Positions 1-10,915 of a stretch of 64,000 nucleotides of DNA are shown in pieces; positions within the stretch are counted from its first letter, which is position 1; the number at the start of each line of letters is the position of its first letter. Below the pieces are notes generated by a model. It saw only the letters and a program-made list of their open reading frames with translations, made no database searches and was not told where the DNA came from. Source of the stretch: Glandiceps talaboti (Eukaryota; Hemichordata; Enteropneusta; Spengelidae); the NCBI RefSeq assembly GCF_964340395.1, contig NC_135561.1, forward strand, positions 21,314,486-21,378,485, written 5' to 3'. The position numbers and the translations under genes are program-made.

Positions 1-976
1 AGTGAAATGGTTGTAATTTTGCAGAGTTTCTTTGCCAATGACCTTTATTATTTTCAAAAATTGTTGATATTTAACCTCACATCAAGTATACGTAATCAAA
101 TCTCGCTATCCAATAGGCAGTTATATGATGCTAAACTATTTGAAACTAAACAGTCATTTTCAAAAAGGTGATTGCAAGCTTGATAAAATGGCGCATAAAA
201 TGTATTCAAGTAGTTAATATGGACGGCGGTTTACTGTATATGTTGAAGAGATGATTTCACTTTGTGTGAGGGAAAATTAATTATCAAAACCGTTATGCAC
301 TAATAAACTGTTTCATTAGATTATTATTGAGAAAGTGAGACCATGTTAATTAAATTTTCCGATATTTTCGATATGCATGCTAATATACACTAACTTCAAG
401 TTGATGATTTACATAAGGAAAGTCATCACTAAAGTTTAACAGCTAAAGCCAGAAAATGTAAATGACATCGTACAAAGAAAACTATGGAACGAAAAATACA
501 ACAGCTGAAAGCGTGAGTCCAGCTAACAAAGACACTTTGTTTAGTTAACCCTCGTAACTGCACTAGGCTTCTCTCAATATATACATATCGACATGTATCT
601 ATATGAACCTCCACCTACATGACGTGTGTATGCCATAATATGTGTGTTTACTCTTTGCTAAAGAGCACTTTGTGACTACTCATACACGCTGAAAAGAAGT
701 CACTTCAAGATGCTTCTAGGACTGGGTCCTAGCAACATATTCGTCTGTACTGATATTGACATCTATCAAAGTTATGCAATCAGTTCGCGCTTTGTCGAGT
801 ATTATACGTAAATGCCACCATTTATTGAAATCTAACGATTTAGCGTAAGATCTTCCTGTTTCTGTCTGCCTCTCTCTATCAAACGTATTCATTTCTGTTA
901 TTGGTCACGAACATGCAGTGTGATGGTTTGTCGATCGGCATTAGATAAATGCGCCATTGTTGGAAATCTTACAATT

Positions 977-978
<2 letters not shown>

Positions 979-1012
<34 letters not shown>

Positions 1013-1027
1013 TGTCTGTCTGTCTGT

Positions 1028-1059
<32 letters not shown>

Positions 1060-1107
1060 CTGTCTGTAAGTCTGTCTCTCGCTATCTCTGTCTCTCTCTC
1101 TGTGAGA
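979..1107. repeat. Compound TG / TCTG / TC microsatellite
   Basis: A run of TG dinucleotides is interrupted by TCTG tetranucleotides, followed by a second TG run and a short TC tract. The short frames across it on both strands are repeat artefacts. Confidence 0.95.
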
Positions 1108-1202
1108 GTGATGTCCAAATTTATAGTAATCCATCATTGGGGTTACTAAAATGGGTCGTATGTGTGCATTCATATGTGCATTCGTGTTCAGCTGTATCTC
1201 CT

Positions 1203-1250
1203 GAATGAATGAATAAATGAATGAATGAATGAATGAATGAATGAATGAAT
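1203..1250. repeat. GAAT tetranucleotide microsatellite
   Basis: About twelve copies of GAAT with one variant (AAAT). It is about 100 bp from the TG/TC tract. Confidence 0.95.
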
Positions 1251-1834
1251 GTGTCGATCTAAACAAAAGCAGACACAAATGTTAATTGTGAAATACTATG
1301 GTCAGCATAAGCACGGTCATTTGCTTGTCGACCTTAAGCCAAACTTGACGTGAGAAATCACATTTTCCCTACAAGATTAATTGGAAGACATTCCTTGATA
1401 TTTTACACCGTTGGTCAGTGGTAGGGAGAAACAATTGCATGAAGATGAGGGATTAGATCGTACAGAGAGGATTTATGAACTTTGTTTGTCTTGTTCTATA
1501 TCAAAGTCTTAGGGAACGTTTAATAATAAGAACGTTAATGCCCTACCACAATGAGCATTTCAACATCCAAGTCAACGGACTATGGTAAATTCTTTTGAAG
1601 CAAAGATGTCAAGAAACCCCCAGCGATTGAACTAGTTAAGACACGTTTGCGTGAAGCTCAACGTATTGTAACAATGTACCAACAGGTAAGGATAGAGGAT
1701 TTAATGTTTATAACATTGTACATTGTACGACACGACATGTGAGTTTGTTCACAAAGCTATCCGTTTATAAGTAACCCAAACAATCAACAGTTTTCAATCA
1801 GAAGAAGAATAATCTGTTTCATGAGAAATGTCAT

Positions 1835-2118
1835 CTATCTCATCCAGTGTATGATATATGGAATGCAACTTGAATATGTAGGCCTGACTATCCACGAAAT
1901 GAGAACAAGATCGAAGAGATAACGCTGGTACCGAGTAGAGTAGCATAACATTTTAACCCTGTCAAACACAGCATTAGGGATGTAGAAGTCATAATAAGTA
2001 TTGATGCCCTTCCTGCGAATTGAACCGATCAGCTTCCAAAAAATTTCTATCTTTCCTATGGTCTCAACCTTGGAGATGAATTTATGTGATGTCATTTTAT
2101 CAGATAATATTCTTCTCT
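1835..2118 (-). CDS. Tentative second exon of the signal-peptide gene
   Basis: Reading the minus strand, a pyrimidine-bearing AACAG acceptor just upstream of 2118 would join in phase to the exon ending at 2399. It would give 94 more codons and a TAG stop at 1835, for a 129-residue product in total. The peptide is rich in Ile, Tyr and Arg with three Cys; I recognise no domain. The acceptor is moderate and the frame could be chance, so this is only a proposal. Confidence 0.2.
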
Positions 2119-2398
2119 CTGTTATTTTTCATATTAGAAGGAAGACTATTCTATTTGAAAATAACATGCCTTTGCTTCGTGTGAGTTCTTTATTCTACAG
2201 ATTTTTACGGTTTCATTTAATCCAATTCAAACTATTTGAAAGAGACAGTTTTGATGCAAAGGTATAATAGTCGAAGATTAAAAGCGCCGTTTTTGTATTC
2301 ATTCACTGCTGTTGTAAGCTAAACAGAAACATTTTCACGCAAGTAATCACTTCATCAAGGTTTTATTTTTATACGAATTCAATATATATTAAACTTAC

Positions 2399-2504
2399 CA
2401 GAATCGGGGGTTGCTGTAGATGCACATCTAACCATGAAAACAGCAAAGCACATTGCAAAAGTAAAACTGACTCCGATATGAAACTTCAACGTTGTCAGGT
2501 CCAT
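2399..2504 (-). CDS. First coding exon, probable secreted protein (signal peptide)
   Basis: The ATG at 2504 opens 35 codons ending at a GTAAGT donor (2393-2398), leaving one base of the next codon. The peptide starts MDLTTLKF, continues into a hydrophobic stretch (about residues 9-25, Gly-Val-Ser-Phe-Thr-Phe-Ala-Met-Cys-Phe-Ala-Val-Phe), and then reaches a small-residue region (Cys-Ala-Ser-Thr-Ala) suited to signal peptidase cleavage. A TATA box lies 54 bp upstream of the ATG. The product is therefore probably secreted, or membrane-anchored if uncleaved. I do not recognise the family, because only the leader is certain; the remaining exons must lie at lower coordinates or outside the window. 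Confidence 0.5.
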
Positions 2505-2557
2505 TGTTGATGGTTCAGTTATGCTAACTTCACTGAGAAACAGTAACATATGCTCCG

Positions 2558-2566
2558 CTTTATATA
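2558..2566 (-). promoter_or_regulatory. TATA box upstream of the signal-peptide exon
   Basis: TATATAAAG on the minus strand followed by GCGG. It lies 54 bp upstream of the ATG at 2504, which predicts a start site near 2530 and a 5' UTR of about 25 nt. TATA and leader exon support each other. Confidence 0.5.
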
Positions 2567-3869
2567 TGATATTAATTCCGCTGAAAGTGTCGCAATTTAA
2601 TTAAGAAATTGTTCAAACAATCACTCAAACAAATACGTGTCGATTAAATATTAATTAGCTAATGGTTACAACATGATTAAATGTCAGAGCAGTGACTTTC
2701 ACCGTCACTGTTGTGATGAATACATAATTGCATACATGACACGTATTAAAATATTTATGTGCAATTTACAATCGACTTGTTTGCCGATTCCTCATGTTTT
2801 AGTAGTTAATAAATATGTGTAAACATATCGAACTGTTCGAAGGAGCTACTGTTTGAATATATATTTCGATAACTTGGTTATACCGACGTCATTCTTTGGC
2901 ATCCACAATTGCTTTGAAATAATAAACCTTCAGTAATTACTACAGGGGGAGTGGGAGTTGGAACTGGGAGGGGGGTCACCTTTTGCAAATTGGTTCTCAT
3001 GGGAGGGTCATACATTCGGATATGGAATCGGGGGGGGGGTCACATTTTAATTTGACTAACTGTATTCTATAACTTTTGGCAACCCATCACTGCCACCGGT
3101 TATAAATCCGTTGGACATTATGTTACCTTGAATGGGCCTGTTATGTTTAGCGTTGTTGTAACTATATATATATATAACAGCCCAAATTTGCTTTAAATTA
3201 TGGCTCTATGCATGAACTGTATGCAAATTCCATGAAATATAGCCTGTAGGTGCATACATAGTGACCCTAAAAAATTAATATTATTTTGATTGTTGTCACT
3301 GTATTTTGCTTTGTTATTAGCTATGGCTATGCGTTGCTCCAAACATTTACTATATCCCCCCTGTAAACATGATATTGAACAACCCCATATTCCCTTGAAT
3401 TATGGCTGATGATTAGGCATAATGATCTCAGACCGCTGCTGACAATGATATGGCATATAGTGAATTACTTGTCAGTTGTGAGGAGAGATGTGAGTCTCAA
3501 AGGAGTAAAACGAGAACAGTTGGGTAAGGTATTAGGGATAATGTTGTAGAAATATTGACCTCGGTCCCTACCGTGTTGGGAGTGTGTCCATTCAGTGCTT
3601 AGGAGTTAACATTCTGGCCTGCAGCTCAGCCAATGAGATCCAAACACAGGTACTGATTAATGCAATGCCTTCACACAAATATACAGTGGTGGTAGTAGTT
3701 GAGGAAGTAACGTACCAATGCCTTTAAAACTTTCAACATGGTGGCAGCGGTGGGATTAATTCCTTTAAACCATTGATTCTTGGTAGTTTTCCATGTCTGA
3801 CAGCAATTAATCAATGTTTTTTGAAATATTATGACGCGTAAGGGGCATATTTTAGAGAAAGAAAATTGA

Positions 3870-3948
3870 GGGAAGGTTACTTTTTAGCACGACGGACTAG
3901 GGGAGGGTTACTTTTTAGCACGACGGACTAGGGGAGGGTAACTTTTTA
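3870..3948. repeat. 31-bp tandem repeat, about 2.5 copies
   Basis: A unit containing GGGAGGGTTACTTTTTAGC and a CGACGG core recurs at 31-bp spacing (3870, 3901, 3932), nearly identical between copies. Confidence 0.85.
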
Positions 3949-4809
3949 CACAACAGCCTCCCCATGTTTAGGATACTATAAATTATTCAAAAGATGTATT
4001 TAATGGATATCTTTTGTCCATATGTCTCAAAGTAAACTTTCACATTGAACATTAATGAATGGTATACAATTGTGTAAGTTGTGTCAAGTGAAAGTTTTCC
4101 TTTGGCTTTCAAGTAATCATATGGATGGTATTTATTGTGGATTGTTTTATTCATAAAACAACTCTACTATATTTCCTAGACTTAAAAAAAGAATGTGAAA
4201 GTCTAGTACCTGTATTATTTACAATTAGACGATATTTTCCTAGTTACACATTGTAGAACTTCTCATCGACCTATAGAATTTCAACATTCTCGAAAACTAT
4301 GGCATATTTATTGCTTGGGTGTGCACTGTCTTAGGTCATGCCGTAAATAGACCTGTAGTTCTACGACCTAGTAATGTCAAAGTGCACGAATCTGCCATAT
4401 GAGGGTAAATATGTCGTTGAAACCGCCACAAAGCAGAGTCTGTTTACTGTGCCAATGTAGAACCACTCTGGAGTGTGTCGGGTGTTGTGGTCTTATCTCA
4501 CATCACAATGACTGTATGATACTGATATATGGGTGATGCCATTGTAGAGAAAACGTATACATATTTAATCATTAACAGCATGTATTTCTAGTACTCAATA
4601 CCTATCCATAGTGTTTCACCGTGTGAAGTTCGCAAATAGATACACAAAATGGGGTTCATATTAACATTCATGAAAACGAAAGAAGTAGCCTGCATTCGTA
4701 CCTTACCTTTGGCGCTAATGCGAAGTATAATTGAGTGAAAATCGGGCGTTTATTACATTTGACCACTGGTAGAAATCGTAAGTAAGATCAAATTTGGTTG
4801 CTTACTCAG

Positions 4810-4889
4810 TACATACATACATACATACATACATACATACATACATACATACATACATACATACATACATACATACATACATACATACA
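4810..4889. repeat. TACA tetranucleotide microsatellite
   Basis: About 20 uninterrupted copies of TACA. The minus-strand frame across it (poly Met-Tyr-Val-Cys) is an artefact. Confidence 0.95.
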
Positions 4890-5673
4890 ATAAACAATAT
4901 AGTTCTGAGAAGTTGACGTCAACTTTATTGTCCACCATCGTAAATTGACCTGAAGTAAAGTTCAAATACGCTTATTAGACTAAATCTAAATTGCAAATTG
5001 TTATTCAAGGGTTTATTGTAGGTAATATTGATGTCACAGTTTTATTACTATGTGTCAAGGTGTTCTTGATTTATAGATAGCAAGCTAGTCTAGGAAAGTT
5101 ATAATTAGACATGAGAACATATCTGTTCTGCGTAAACAAGAAAATATTATGGTTTAGGCGACATCAAGCCCCAAGCTAGTTATCAGATAAGGACAGCAAT
5201 AGCCGATATGATATAACTTTACCCATAAATCAGACAGCGACAACTTTGAATGTCTGCTATTGAGTACTTCACAATATAGTAGGCACCTATCATTTAAGTT
5301 ATATAGTGTATGCACACAAATCAATTTTCAACTCAAAGATTTCTGCCAATAAAGTTAGAATGCAGTCATGTTGACCCCATCTAGTCAAACTCAGTTCTCG
5401 TATAAACTAATAAAGGCACGGCCTAATGTTCAGCTGGAGCAACAAAATCCGATGATATGGACGAGAGTTGCCGTAAAACGAAATCGCGAAGTGTACTCTA
5501 CATCGGATTTTAATCACACTGAGTCCGGACAGTCATCAAGCGTAAAATAAAACAAGAAACAAAATTTGTAGTATTACAGTCACTATCTGCGAAATAGCTC
5601 ATATTTTTCATTCAGATTCGATTCTCCTTTATCTTCTACGCAGATATAAGTTTACCTTTCATTACAGCTACAG

Positions 5674-5679
5674 TTTATT
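5674..5679 (-). terminator. Polyadenylation signal AATAAA, DED gene 1
   Basis: AATAAA on the minus strand, 31 bp past the stop codon at 5710, would give a very short 3' UTR. Confidence 0.5.
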
Positions 5680-5709
5680 CGGTAAATGGTGGATCAATCA
5701 TTCCACTGT

Positions 5710-6303
5710 TTAAGAGTTGTCTCGTCCCTTTTCGTACTTTTCAACGTTCTGTACTAAAGGTGGACGGCGCATTTTGATGAAAATCTCTTTCAAAAACAAC
5801 AAATCGTTGGCGGCAATGTAACCATGTTCTTCTAACTTCATGAATATATCCACTGGATCTCTCAATTTTTCCATATCACGTCTCGAAATCTGTTGACCCG
5901 CCAGTAAATTTCTAATTGTTTGTTCGTCTTGTGAACTCAGTTTACCGCTCAAATCGTCAAACAATTTCTTGAGTGGACTAATCTTCTTCTCGGTAGACAT
6001 ACTCGTTTGACCGTTGTTTTCTTTCTCATAATCATCAACCACTTTTACTAAAGGTGTCCTCTTGATTGTCGTGAACATCTCTTTGAGAAAACTTAAGTTA
6101 TCTTTCGAGATCTTTCCTAGTTCCACTAGTTTTAGCAATATTGCAGTTACATCACGCAGTTGTTCGATTTCTCGTTTGGAGATATGGTCGCCACTCAAGT
6201 ATTGACGAATTTTGTACTCATCATCTTCTCCAAACTCTCCATTTAATCTGAGGAACAGAATACACAATGGATCTATTGAAGCCATACTGTTATCGATATC
6301 CAT
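5710..6303 (-). CDS. Tandem death-effector-domain protein 1
   Basis: The 197-codon intronless frame encodes two DEDs and nothing else. DED1 (about residues 11-94) and DED2 (about 109-192) each show the family pattern: a hydrophobic first helix (Leu-x-x-Leu-x-G), an acidic second helix ending in L-x-G, K-R-E/D-M/I, then I-F-x-K-L-x-E-x-G-x-I, N/D-L-x-FLK-E-x-F, and a last helix with R-x-P-L-V. DEDs are homotypic adaptor modules of caspase-8/FADD/FLIP signalling in the cytosol; two DEDs with no enzyme domain is the FLIP-type layout. The last-helix motifs are RTPL (82-85) and RPPL (180-183), where classical DEDs have R-x-D-L. The ATG at codon 7 (6285) has better context (A at -3, G at +4) and aligns with the paralogues, so it may be the true start. 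An AATAAA follows closely. Confidence 0.85.
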   Translation of the reverse strand: MDIDNSMASIDPLCILFLRLNGEFGEDDEYKIRQYLSGDHISKREIEQLRDVTAILLKLVELGKISKDNLSFLKEMFTTIKRTPLVKVVDDYEKENNGQTSMSTEKKISPLKKLFDDLSGKLSSQDEQTIRNLLAGQQISRRDMEKLRDPVDIFMKLEEHGYIAANDLLFLKEIFIKMRRPPLVQNVEKYEKGRDNS

Positions 6304-6889
6304 ATGAGGTAGACGGACTCTATCAGATTTCCATGATCACCAAAAAGTGAAATGTATTTCATGAAGGTATTGCTGATTTTTGTCCATTTCTCTAAGCTGG
6401 CCAAACGTTCGTTGTCGATTGAGTAGTGACCGCGTGCATATATCGCACTTAGCTGTTTATTATAGTTTCGATTGTAAATTTAGATCTAGTTTCGTGTTGA
6501 GTCATCATCCTTTCGGGGGAATTCTAATTGTTATATATCACCATAGGGGAATTCTGACTATTGTCATAGTCGTACTGTCACGTGAATAATTAATAAAAAC
6601 TTGAAGAACTATAATCGAACCTTGGTCGAACATAATATGTTGTGCACGGTACGAGCCAAACTATCAGTACCAGCTTTGTACACGTATAGTATGGTAGACC
6701 TGTACTGTCGTTAAATGTCAACCATTTTATTTAGTCTTTGCTCAACTATGGCGTGTTGACCTCGTTCACAAGTTGGTATCAATCATCCTTATTGTTTTTG
6801 ATGGTATTAAGAATTCATTACGTTAGATCTAAACTGTGGAAATCGTAACGATTTCACTTACAATGAATATGGAAGCAAACTAGAAATAT

Positions 6890-7275
6890 TGGTGGTTAAT
6901 AAATATTACAATGACCGTTCAGAATGGAAAGGTTATAAACAAAGAACGGTTGAACTCAAACAACAACAAATACTCCAAAGTATTTTGACGTGATATTTGT
7001 GTCATGATATGGAATCATTAATTCTCATTGATCAAATCATACAATGAAATCAGATGACCAAAATGGCGAAAACAAAAACTTCATGCAAATACTTCTTTTA
7101 CTTAGAACCCTAGCTGTCTGTACTGTTCGAAGTTGACGTATAATTTAGGCTACAAGTAACTTATAGTTGAAAACATTAAACCACTGTTCACAACAGTTAC
7201 GCTTTTAAATATAAATTCAAATTGCCAGATTTCCTTTGTAAAATGTTATTATTCAAGTTTATGTAAAAATATGCA
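6890..7275. repeat. Duplicated flank, copy A (pairs with 8361-8745)
   Basis: Order and wording are shared with 8361-8745: AACAACAACAA-type tract, TATTTTGACGT, GATGACAAAAATGGC-like block, TTAAACCACTGTTCACAACAG, and TATTATTCAAGTT near the end. Identity is visibly well above chance with small indels. In this copy the block lies about 590 bp upstream of DED gene 1. Confidence 0.8.
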
Positions 7276-7483
7276 GTTTTCAATTAACCAGTTCCTTTTT
7301 CATGAATACGTGCGCTTACATTTTACTTTTTACGCGGTCGGTGTGAATAAGCACGTGTTATGTCTTATCTAACTGTAATACATCAAAGTTTTATTTACAT
7401 AGTCTAGGTCTAGTCTCTACTTTTTGTGTAAAAGGTGTACCCGTAACAGCTTTACTGTTTCAAAGGTGACTTAAATTTGACAA

Positions 7484-7530
7484 CACCACACAACAACACA
7501 ACACAACACAACACAACACAACACAACACC
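7484..7530. repeat. ACAAC / ACACA pentanucleotide microsatellite
   Basis: Repeated CAACA units of slightly variable phase. Confidence 0.85.
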
Positions 7531-8306
7531 AATCCTAACAGTTGGTCTATAACTAACAATGTAATTTATGTTCAACTTATTGTAAAATGTCATTACGAAA
7601 TCACTACACCATATCCTTCTTGACTAGATAAGTGATATATTTTCCATTGACCGGTTTGTCTGGGCCAGTACTGTAAAGACACCAGTTGTATGTATGCTAT
7701 GTGATTTCAAAGTCCAGGTTCAGCCTATGACAGCAAATTTGGTAAAACATCCATAAATCAAAAATGTGTTTGTGGCGGCAAAGTATCGGCACCATGGACA
7801 GAGTATGTAATGTAAAAGTCTCTATACTTGGTTGTAATACTAGAAATATAATGCGTTCTATGAACGATGTGAGAATATGAGGACGTAGCAATAGAAAACT
7901 GGTGAGTATGATATCGTATTGCTATGACTTATCAATACAACATTTGTTTTATATCGTTCAAAGTTCACAAATACAAATACGCATACAAACAACCCATATG
8001 GGGCTCAACTGAAATTCGTTTAGGCAAAATAATATATCCCTTTAACCTTGGATAAATATAACTGAAACATTAAGTTATATCACTATTGACCATTGGAAAA
8101 AATGTACGTTAATTGACGTCTAGACATTTATAATACACAAAAAGCAACTTAGTTAGTTTGAGGAATTTATCAGAAAACATCTCATTTATTGTCAGCCATC
8201 TTGTTAGCGACCAGGGTTTGAGTGCAAAGGTCGGTGAACACACCAGTGGCTTCATGTGTGAATTCCTAGTGTCAGAGTTATATATCCAAGACTTGTTAGA
8301 CTGACA

Positions 8307-8353
8307 GTGGTCGCCACTCACGTATCGACGAATTTGGTACTCGTCATCTTCTT
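8307..8353 (-). pseudogene. DED-gene relic (fragment of DED1)
   Basis: Forty-seven bases match DED gene 1 at about 6184-6230, with roughly seven mismatches. On the minus strand they read E-D-D-E-Y-Q-I-R-R-Y-V-S-G-D-H, against E-D-D-E-Y-K-I-R-Q-Y-L-S-G-D-H in gene 1. Sequence on either side does not continue the domain: the start codon side stops at TAA and the rest of the domain is missing. The duplicated flank 8361-8745 begins only 8 bp away, whereas in gene 1 about 660 bp separate the same two blocks. This is the remnant of a fifth family member that suffered deletions. Confidence 0.8.
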
Positions 8354-8360
8354 ACACATG

Positions 8361-8745
8361 TTAATAAATATAACAAGGTCCACAGAGAGTGGAAAAGTCT
8401 TGATCAAAGAATACTGGTACTTGAACTTAAACAACAACAACAACAACAACTACATAGAAGTAGTATTTTGACGTCACGTGTTATAATATGCAAATATTCT
8501 CATCGATCATGAAATATCACGATATCCGATGACAAAAATGGCAACTACAACATAATGCGAGTGCTTCTTTAAAATGGAACCCTCGCTGTACTCTCAAACT
8601 GAGCTGTGTAAGTTGACTTATCATTAATATACCTTACAGTTACATTAAACCACTGTTCACAACAGCTGTTGTTTTCATTATTTCAAATTATCAATTTTCT
8701 TTGTAAAATAGTATTATTCAAGTTATAAGAAATATGCAGCTTGCC
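8361..8745. repeat. Duplicated flank, copy B (pairs with 6890-7275)
   Basis: Second copy of the flank described at 6890. It contains TTTTGACGTCACGTG, i.e. a CRE palindrome TGACGTCA overlapping an E-box CACGTG; in copy A the CRE-like core has decayed. It is attached to the DED relic and lies downstream of DED gene 2. Confidence 0.8.
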
Positions 8746-8753
8746 TGCCACAC

Positions 8754-8759
8754 TTTATT
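8754..8759 (-). terminator. Possible AATAAA signal, DED gene 2
   Basis: AATAAA on the minus strand about 186 bp beyond the stop of DED gene 2, the nearest canonical signal. Confidence 0.35.
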
Positions 8760-8944
8760 GACTTTCGTCTAATGACAGCATGCATACATACCTACAAAAT
8801 CTCAACAAAACAAAATCTGTTTTGAACTGTACATGTTCCAGTGGTAAAAAAAACGTCTCCTCATAATAGTTATTGGTGTCATAGTCCAGTTTAACCCGAC
8901 AATTCAACTTATTCATTACGTACGTCACGGTAACTCAGACCGTG

Positions 8945-9550
8945 TTAAGTAGAACCACCTGTGGGTTTTAGACTGAGCTCGTAGTCTTCGATAAGCTTTA
9001 CGAGTTGTGGTCGGCTCAAAGTTTTGAACAACCTTTTCAAAAATGTCATTTCATTTGCTGCAATGTGACCGCTTTCCTTCAATTTCATGAACATGTCTGT
9101 TGGGTCTTTTAGACTTTCCATATCACGTTTTGAGATCTGTCTACCTTCCAGCAAGTGTCGAATTTTCTGTTCGTCCTCCTTACATAACTCTCCATTCAAT
9201 TCATCGAATAGTCTTTTCAGTGGACTGAGCTCCGTTGGACAGGTTGTTTTGGGTTCCTCGAGATATTCTCTCTCAAACTTTTCAACGATCTCAACCAACG
9301 GCTTTCGCTTTACGGCATGAAATATGTCTTTCAAGAATTTCAGGTTGTCGTCTGCAATAAAACCACGCTCTTGTAGAGCTATGAATATTGCAGTTAAATC
9401 ATTCAGTGTCTCCATCTCCCGTTTTGATATTTGGATGCCACTCAAATATTGACGAATTTGTCGTTCATCGTTTGTATCGAAATGTCCACTCAAAGTGAGA
9501 AGTAACACGTTCAGTGGATGAAGGATATTTTGTTCATTCGCCATAACCAT
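8945..9550 (-). CDS. Tandem death-effector-domain protein 2
   Basis: The 201-codon intronless frame holds two DEDs: DED1 at about residues 11-94 and DED2 at about 109-192. The shared skeleton is clear (IRQYLSG, ISKREM, NLKFLK, KRKPLV in DED1; IRHLLEG, ISKRDM, FLKRLF, SRPQLV in DED2). DED2 has R-P-Q-L, the only member with Gln at the position usually Asp in DEDs and Pro in its sisters. The linker (about 95-108) contains a Cys-Pro, and the short C-terminal tail ends Lys-Pro-Thr-Gly-Gly-Ser-Thr. The ATG at codon 3 (9544) has G at -3 and +4 and aligns with the Met-Ala start of the paralogues, so it may be used. This is the most diverged of the four. Likely a cytosolic adaptor or inhibitor by architecture; function inferred only. 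Confidence 0.85.
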   Translation of the reverse strand: MVMANEQNILHPLNVLLLTLSGHFDTNDERQIRQYLSGIQISKREMETLNDLTAIFIALQERGFIADDNLKFLKDIFHAVKRKPLVEIVEKFEREYLEEPKTTCPTELSPLKRLFDELNGELCKEDEQKIRHLLEGRQISKRDMESLKDPTDMFMKLKESGHIAANEMTFLKRLFKTLSRPQLVKLIEDYELSLKPTGGST

Positions 9551-10479
9551 TTACATCATTAACGAATGCCAAATTATGTAGCAGAATGTATCCAGACAGA
9601 TCGACCACGTATTATTATCATTGTACGTATTCTGTCGTCATGGTAACACTGGTTTCGTTCGTATTCAGCAATGCCTAAAAATAGCAAATATGTATAGTCT
9701 GCATTGTTTCCTGTTCAACTGTTCTATTCAGTTGTTCGTTGATATATCAGTATTATGTAGGCTAGATGTCAAGGGTCACACAACATTAGTTTGTTTGTGT
9801 TTTATTTTTCATGCACACCAGGCCCATTGAAATGAGGTGAAAAGTAACAACGTAGATCAATTTATCATCGATGCAAAGATTGGAAAGATTTTGTGTGTAT
9901 GAAACATATTGGTGACTATAGTCTTGTGGTTTATTTCATATTATGAGAGAATAAGTTGTGTATGTTTAACTCAGTTAAATGTTCCACAGATCGTTAACTC
10001 ATATAAACATAGTGGTCTGAGGTGTGAGTTCATCCAGAGGTCTGGATTCATTGCACTTTGAAGGATGTGGGGTTCGGGGTGTCAACGTGAATGTAATCTT
10101 GCCAATACTAATAACAGGTAAAATGAGCCATCGTCGTAAAACCAAATGCCTCACGTCATTTTGTTAGAATTTGCCAACTTGTGGTCATAGTTTCGTACTT
10201 AAATTATTGGTACTATGCAGGTCGCATACGAAAACTATTTACCATCAATTGTATCCATAAATAAATGATAACCATTGCCTTTAGTTTATCTGAAGATGAA
10301 ATCTACATACAGGCATAAATCAAAGAAATTACAGTTTATTGGGAATAAAGAATAGAATATTGGGAAAATAATTTTATACGATTCAGTAAAAGGGATTTTT
10401 AGTTGTACTAAACGAGGGTTGGGATGAGGATGAAAGTTTGCCTTTCTCGCAAACAATACTAAATACAGCTATGATAGTA

Positions 10480-10740
10480 TGTATTTGCCAATAATTGACT
10501 TGCTGTGCATGTGACTAACACGAGACTTATAACACAATTATACATTGCGAGGAGTGAAAAACAACGACGAGATATCCAGATGGGACGTTGTCGTCACGTG
10601 ATTACAGTTAACAAGATAAAAGTAGATAGGTTTTAAAGTAGCATATTGATGAGAATTTTTTTTTTTTTTATATTTTGAATTTAAATAAAACAACTTTACT
10701 ATGTGTTCGTACTGATGTAATAACATGAGTCAAGTCCATA
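10480..10740. repeat. Duplicated flank, copy C (pairs with 14290-14565)
   Basis: Shared order with 14290-14565: AACACGAGACTTATAA, GATATCCAGATG, GTCACGTGATTACAGT, and AAAACAACTTTACT, then CATGAGTCAA-like ends. It lies about 1 kb downstream of DED gene 3; the partner lies about 1.5 kb downstream of DED gene 4, so gene and flank duplicated together. Confidence 0.75.
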
Positions 10741-10818
10741 AGCAAATTAGAAGTGATGTCATGATTATACTTTTTGTAATTAATTAATTAATCAAGTACA
10801 AGAACTAATTTGGATTTT

Positions 10819-10915
10819 GTTATTTCGCATTATCTTTTCAAGTAGAAAAGCACAGTAAATTTGTTTTGTTAATTCAAAGTATCCCAATGAACTACCAATT
10901 TCTCACCAATATAAC
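10819..10915. mobile_element. Partial arm of the foldback (MITE-like) element
   Basis: It resembles the right arm of the element at 43756-44030: TTATTTC.CATTAT, TTTTCAAGTAGAAAA, TTGTTTT.T.AATT, then a CCAATTT.TCA.C.ATAT end. No matching left arm was seen. Confidence 0.5.

Larger units (their letters stand above)
1..1834. other. No gene seen; AT-rich flank
   Basis: I see no coding exon here. Open frames are short, and the two longest lie over the TG/TC and GAAT microsatellites, which are listed separately. The rest is AT-rich unique-looking sequence. Confidence 0.6.
2567..5673. other. No gene seen; intergenic
   Basis: The stretch has short G-rich runs near 2945-3042, a small 31-bp tandem repeat near 3870 and a TACA microsatellite near 4810. 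A 60-codon plus-strand frame at 5368-5550 has no recognisable features and no splice context that I trust. Confidence 0.55.
6304..8306. other. Intergenic between DED gene 1 and the DED relic
   Basis: It holds a duplicated flank (6890-7275) and a CAACA microsatellite. The longest frames, about 64-69 codons, show no domain features. Confidence 0.6.

Noticed and set aside
5368-5550. 60-codon plus-strand frame
   Set aside because: Short, no recognisable motif, no promoter or paralogue.
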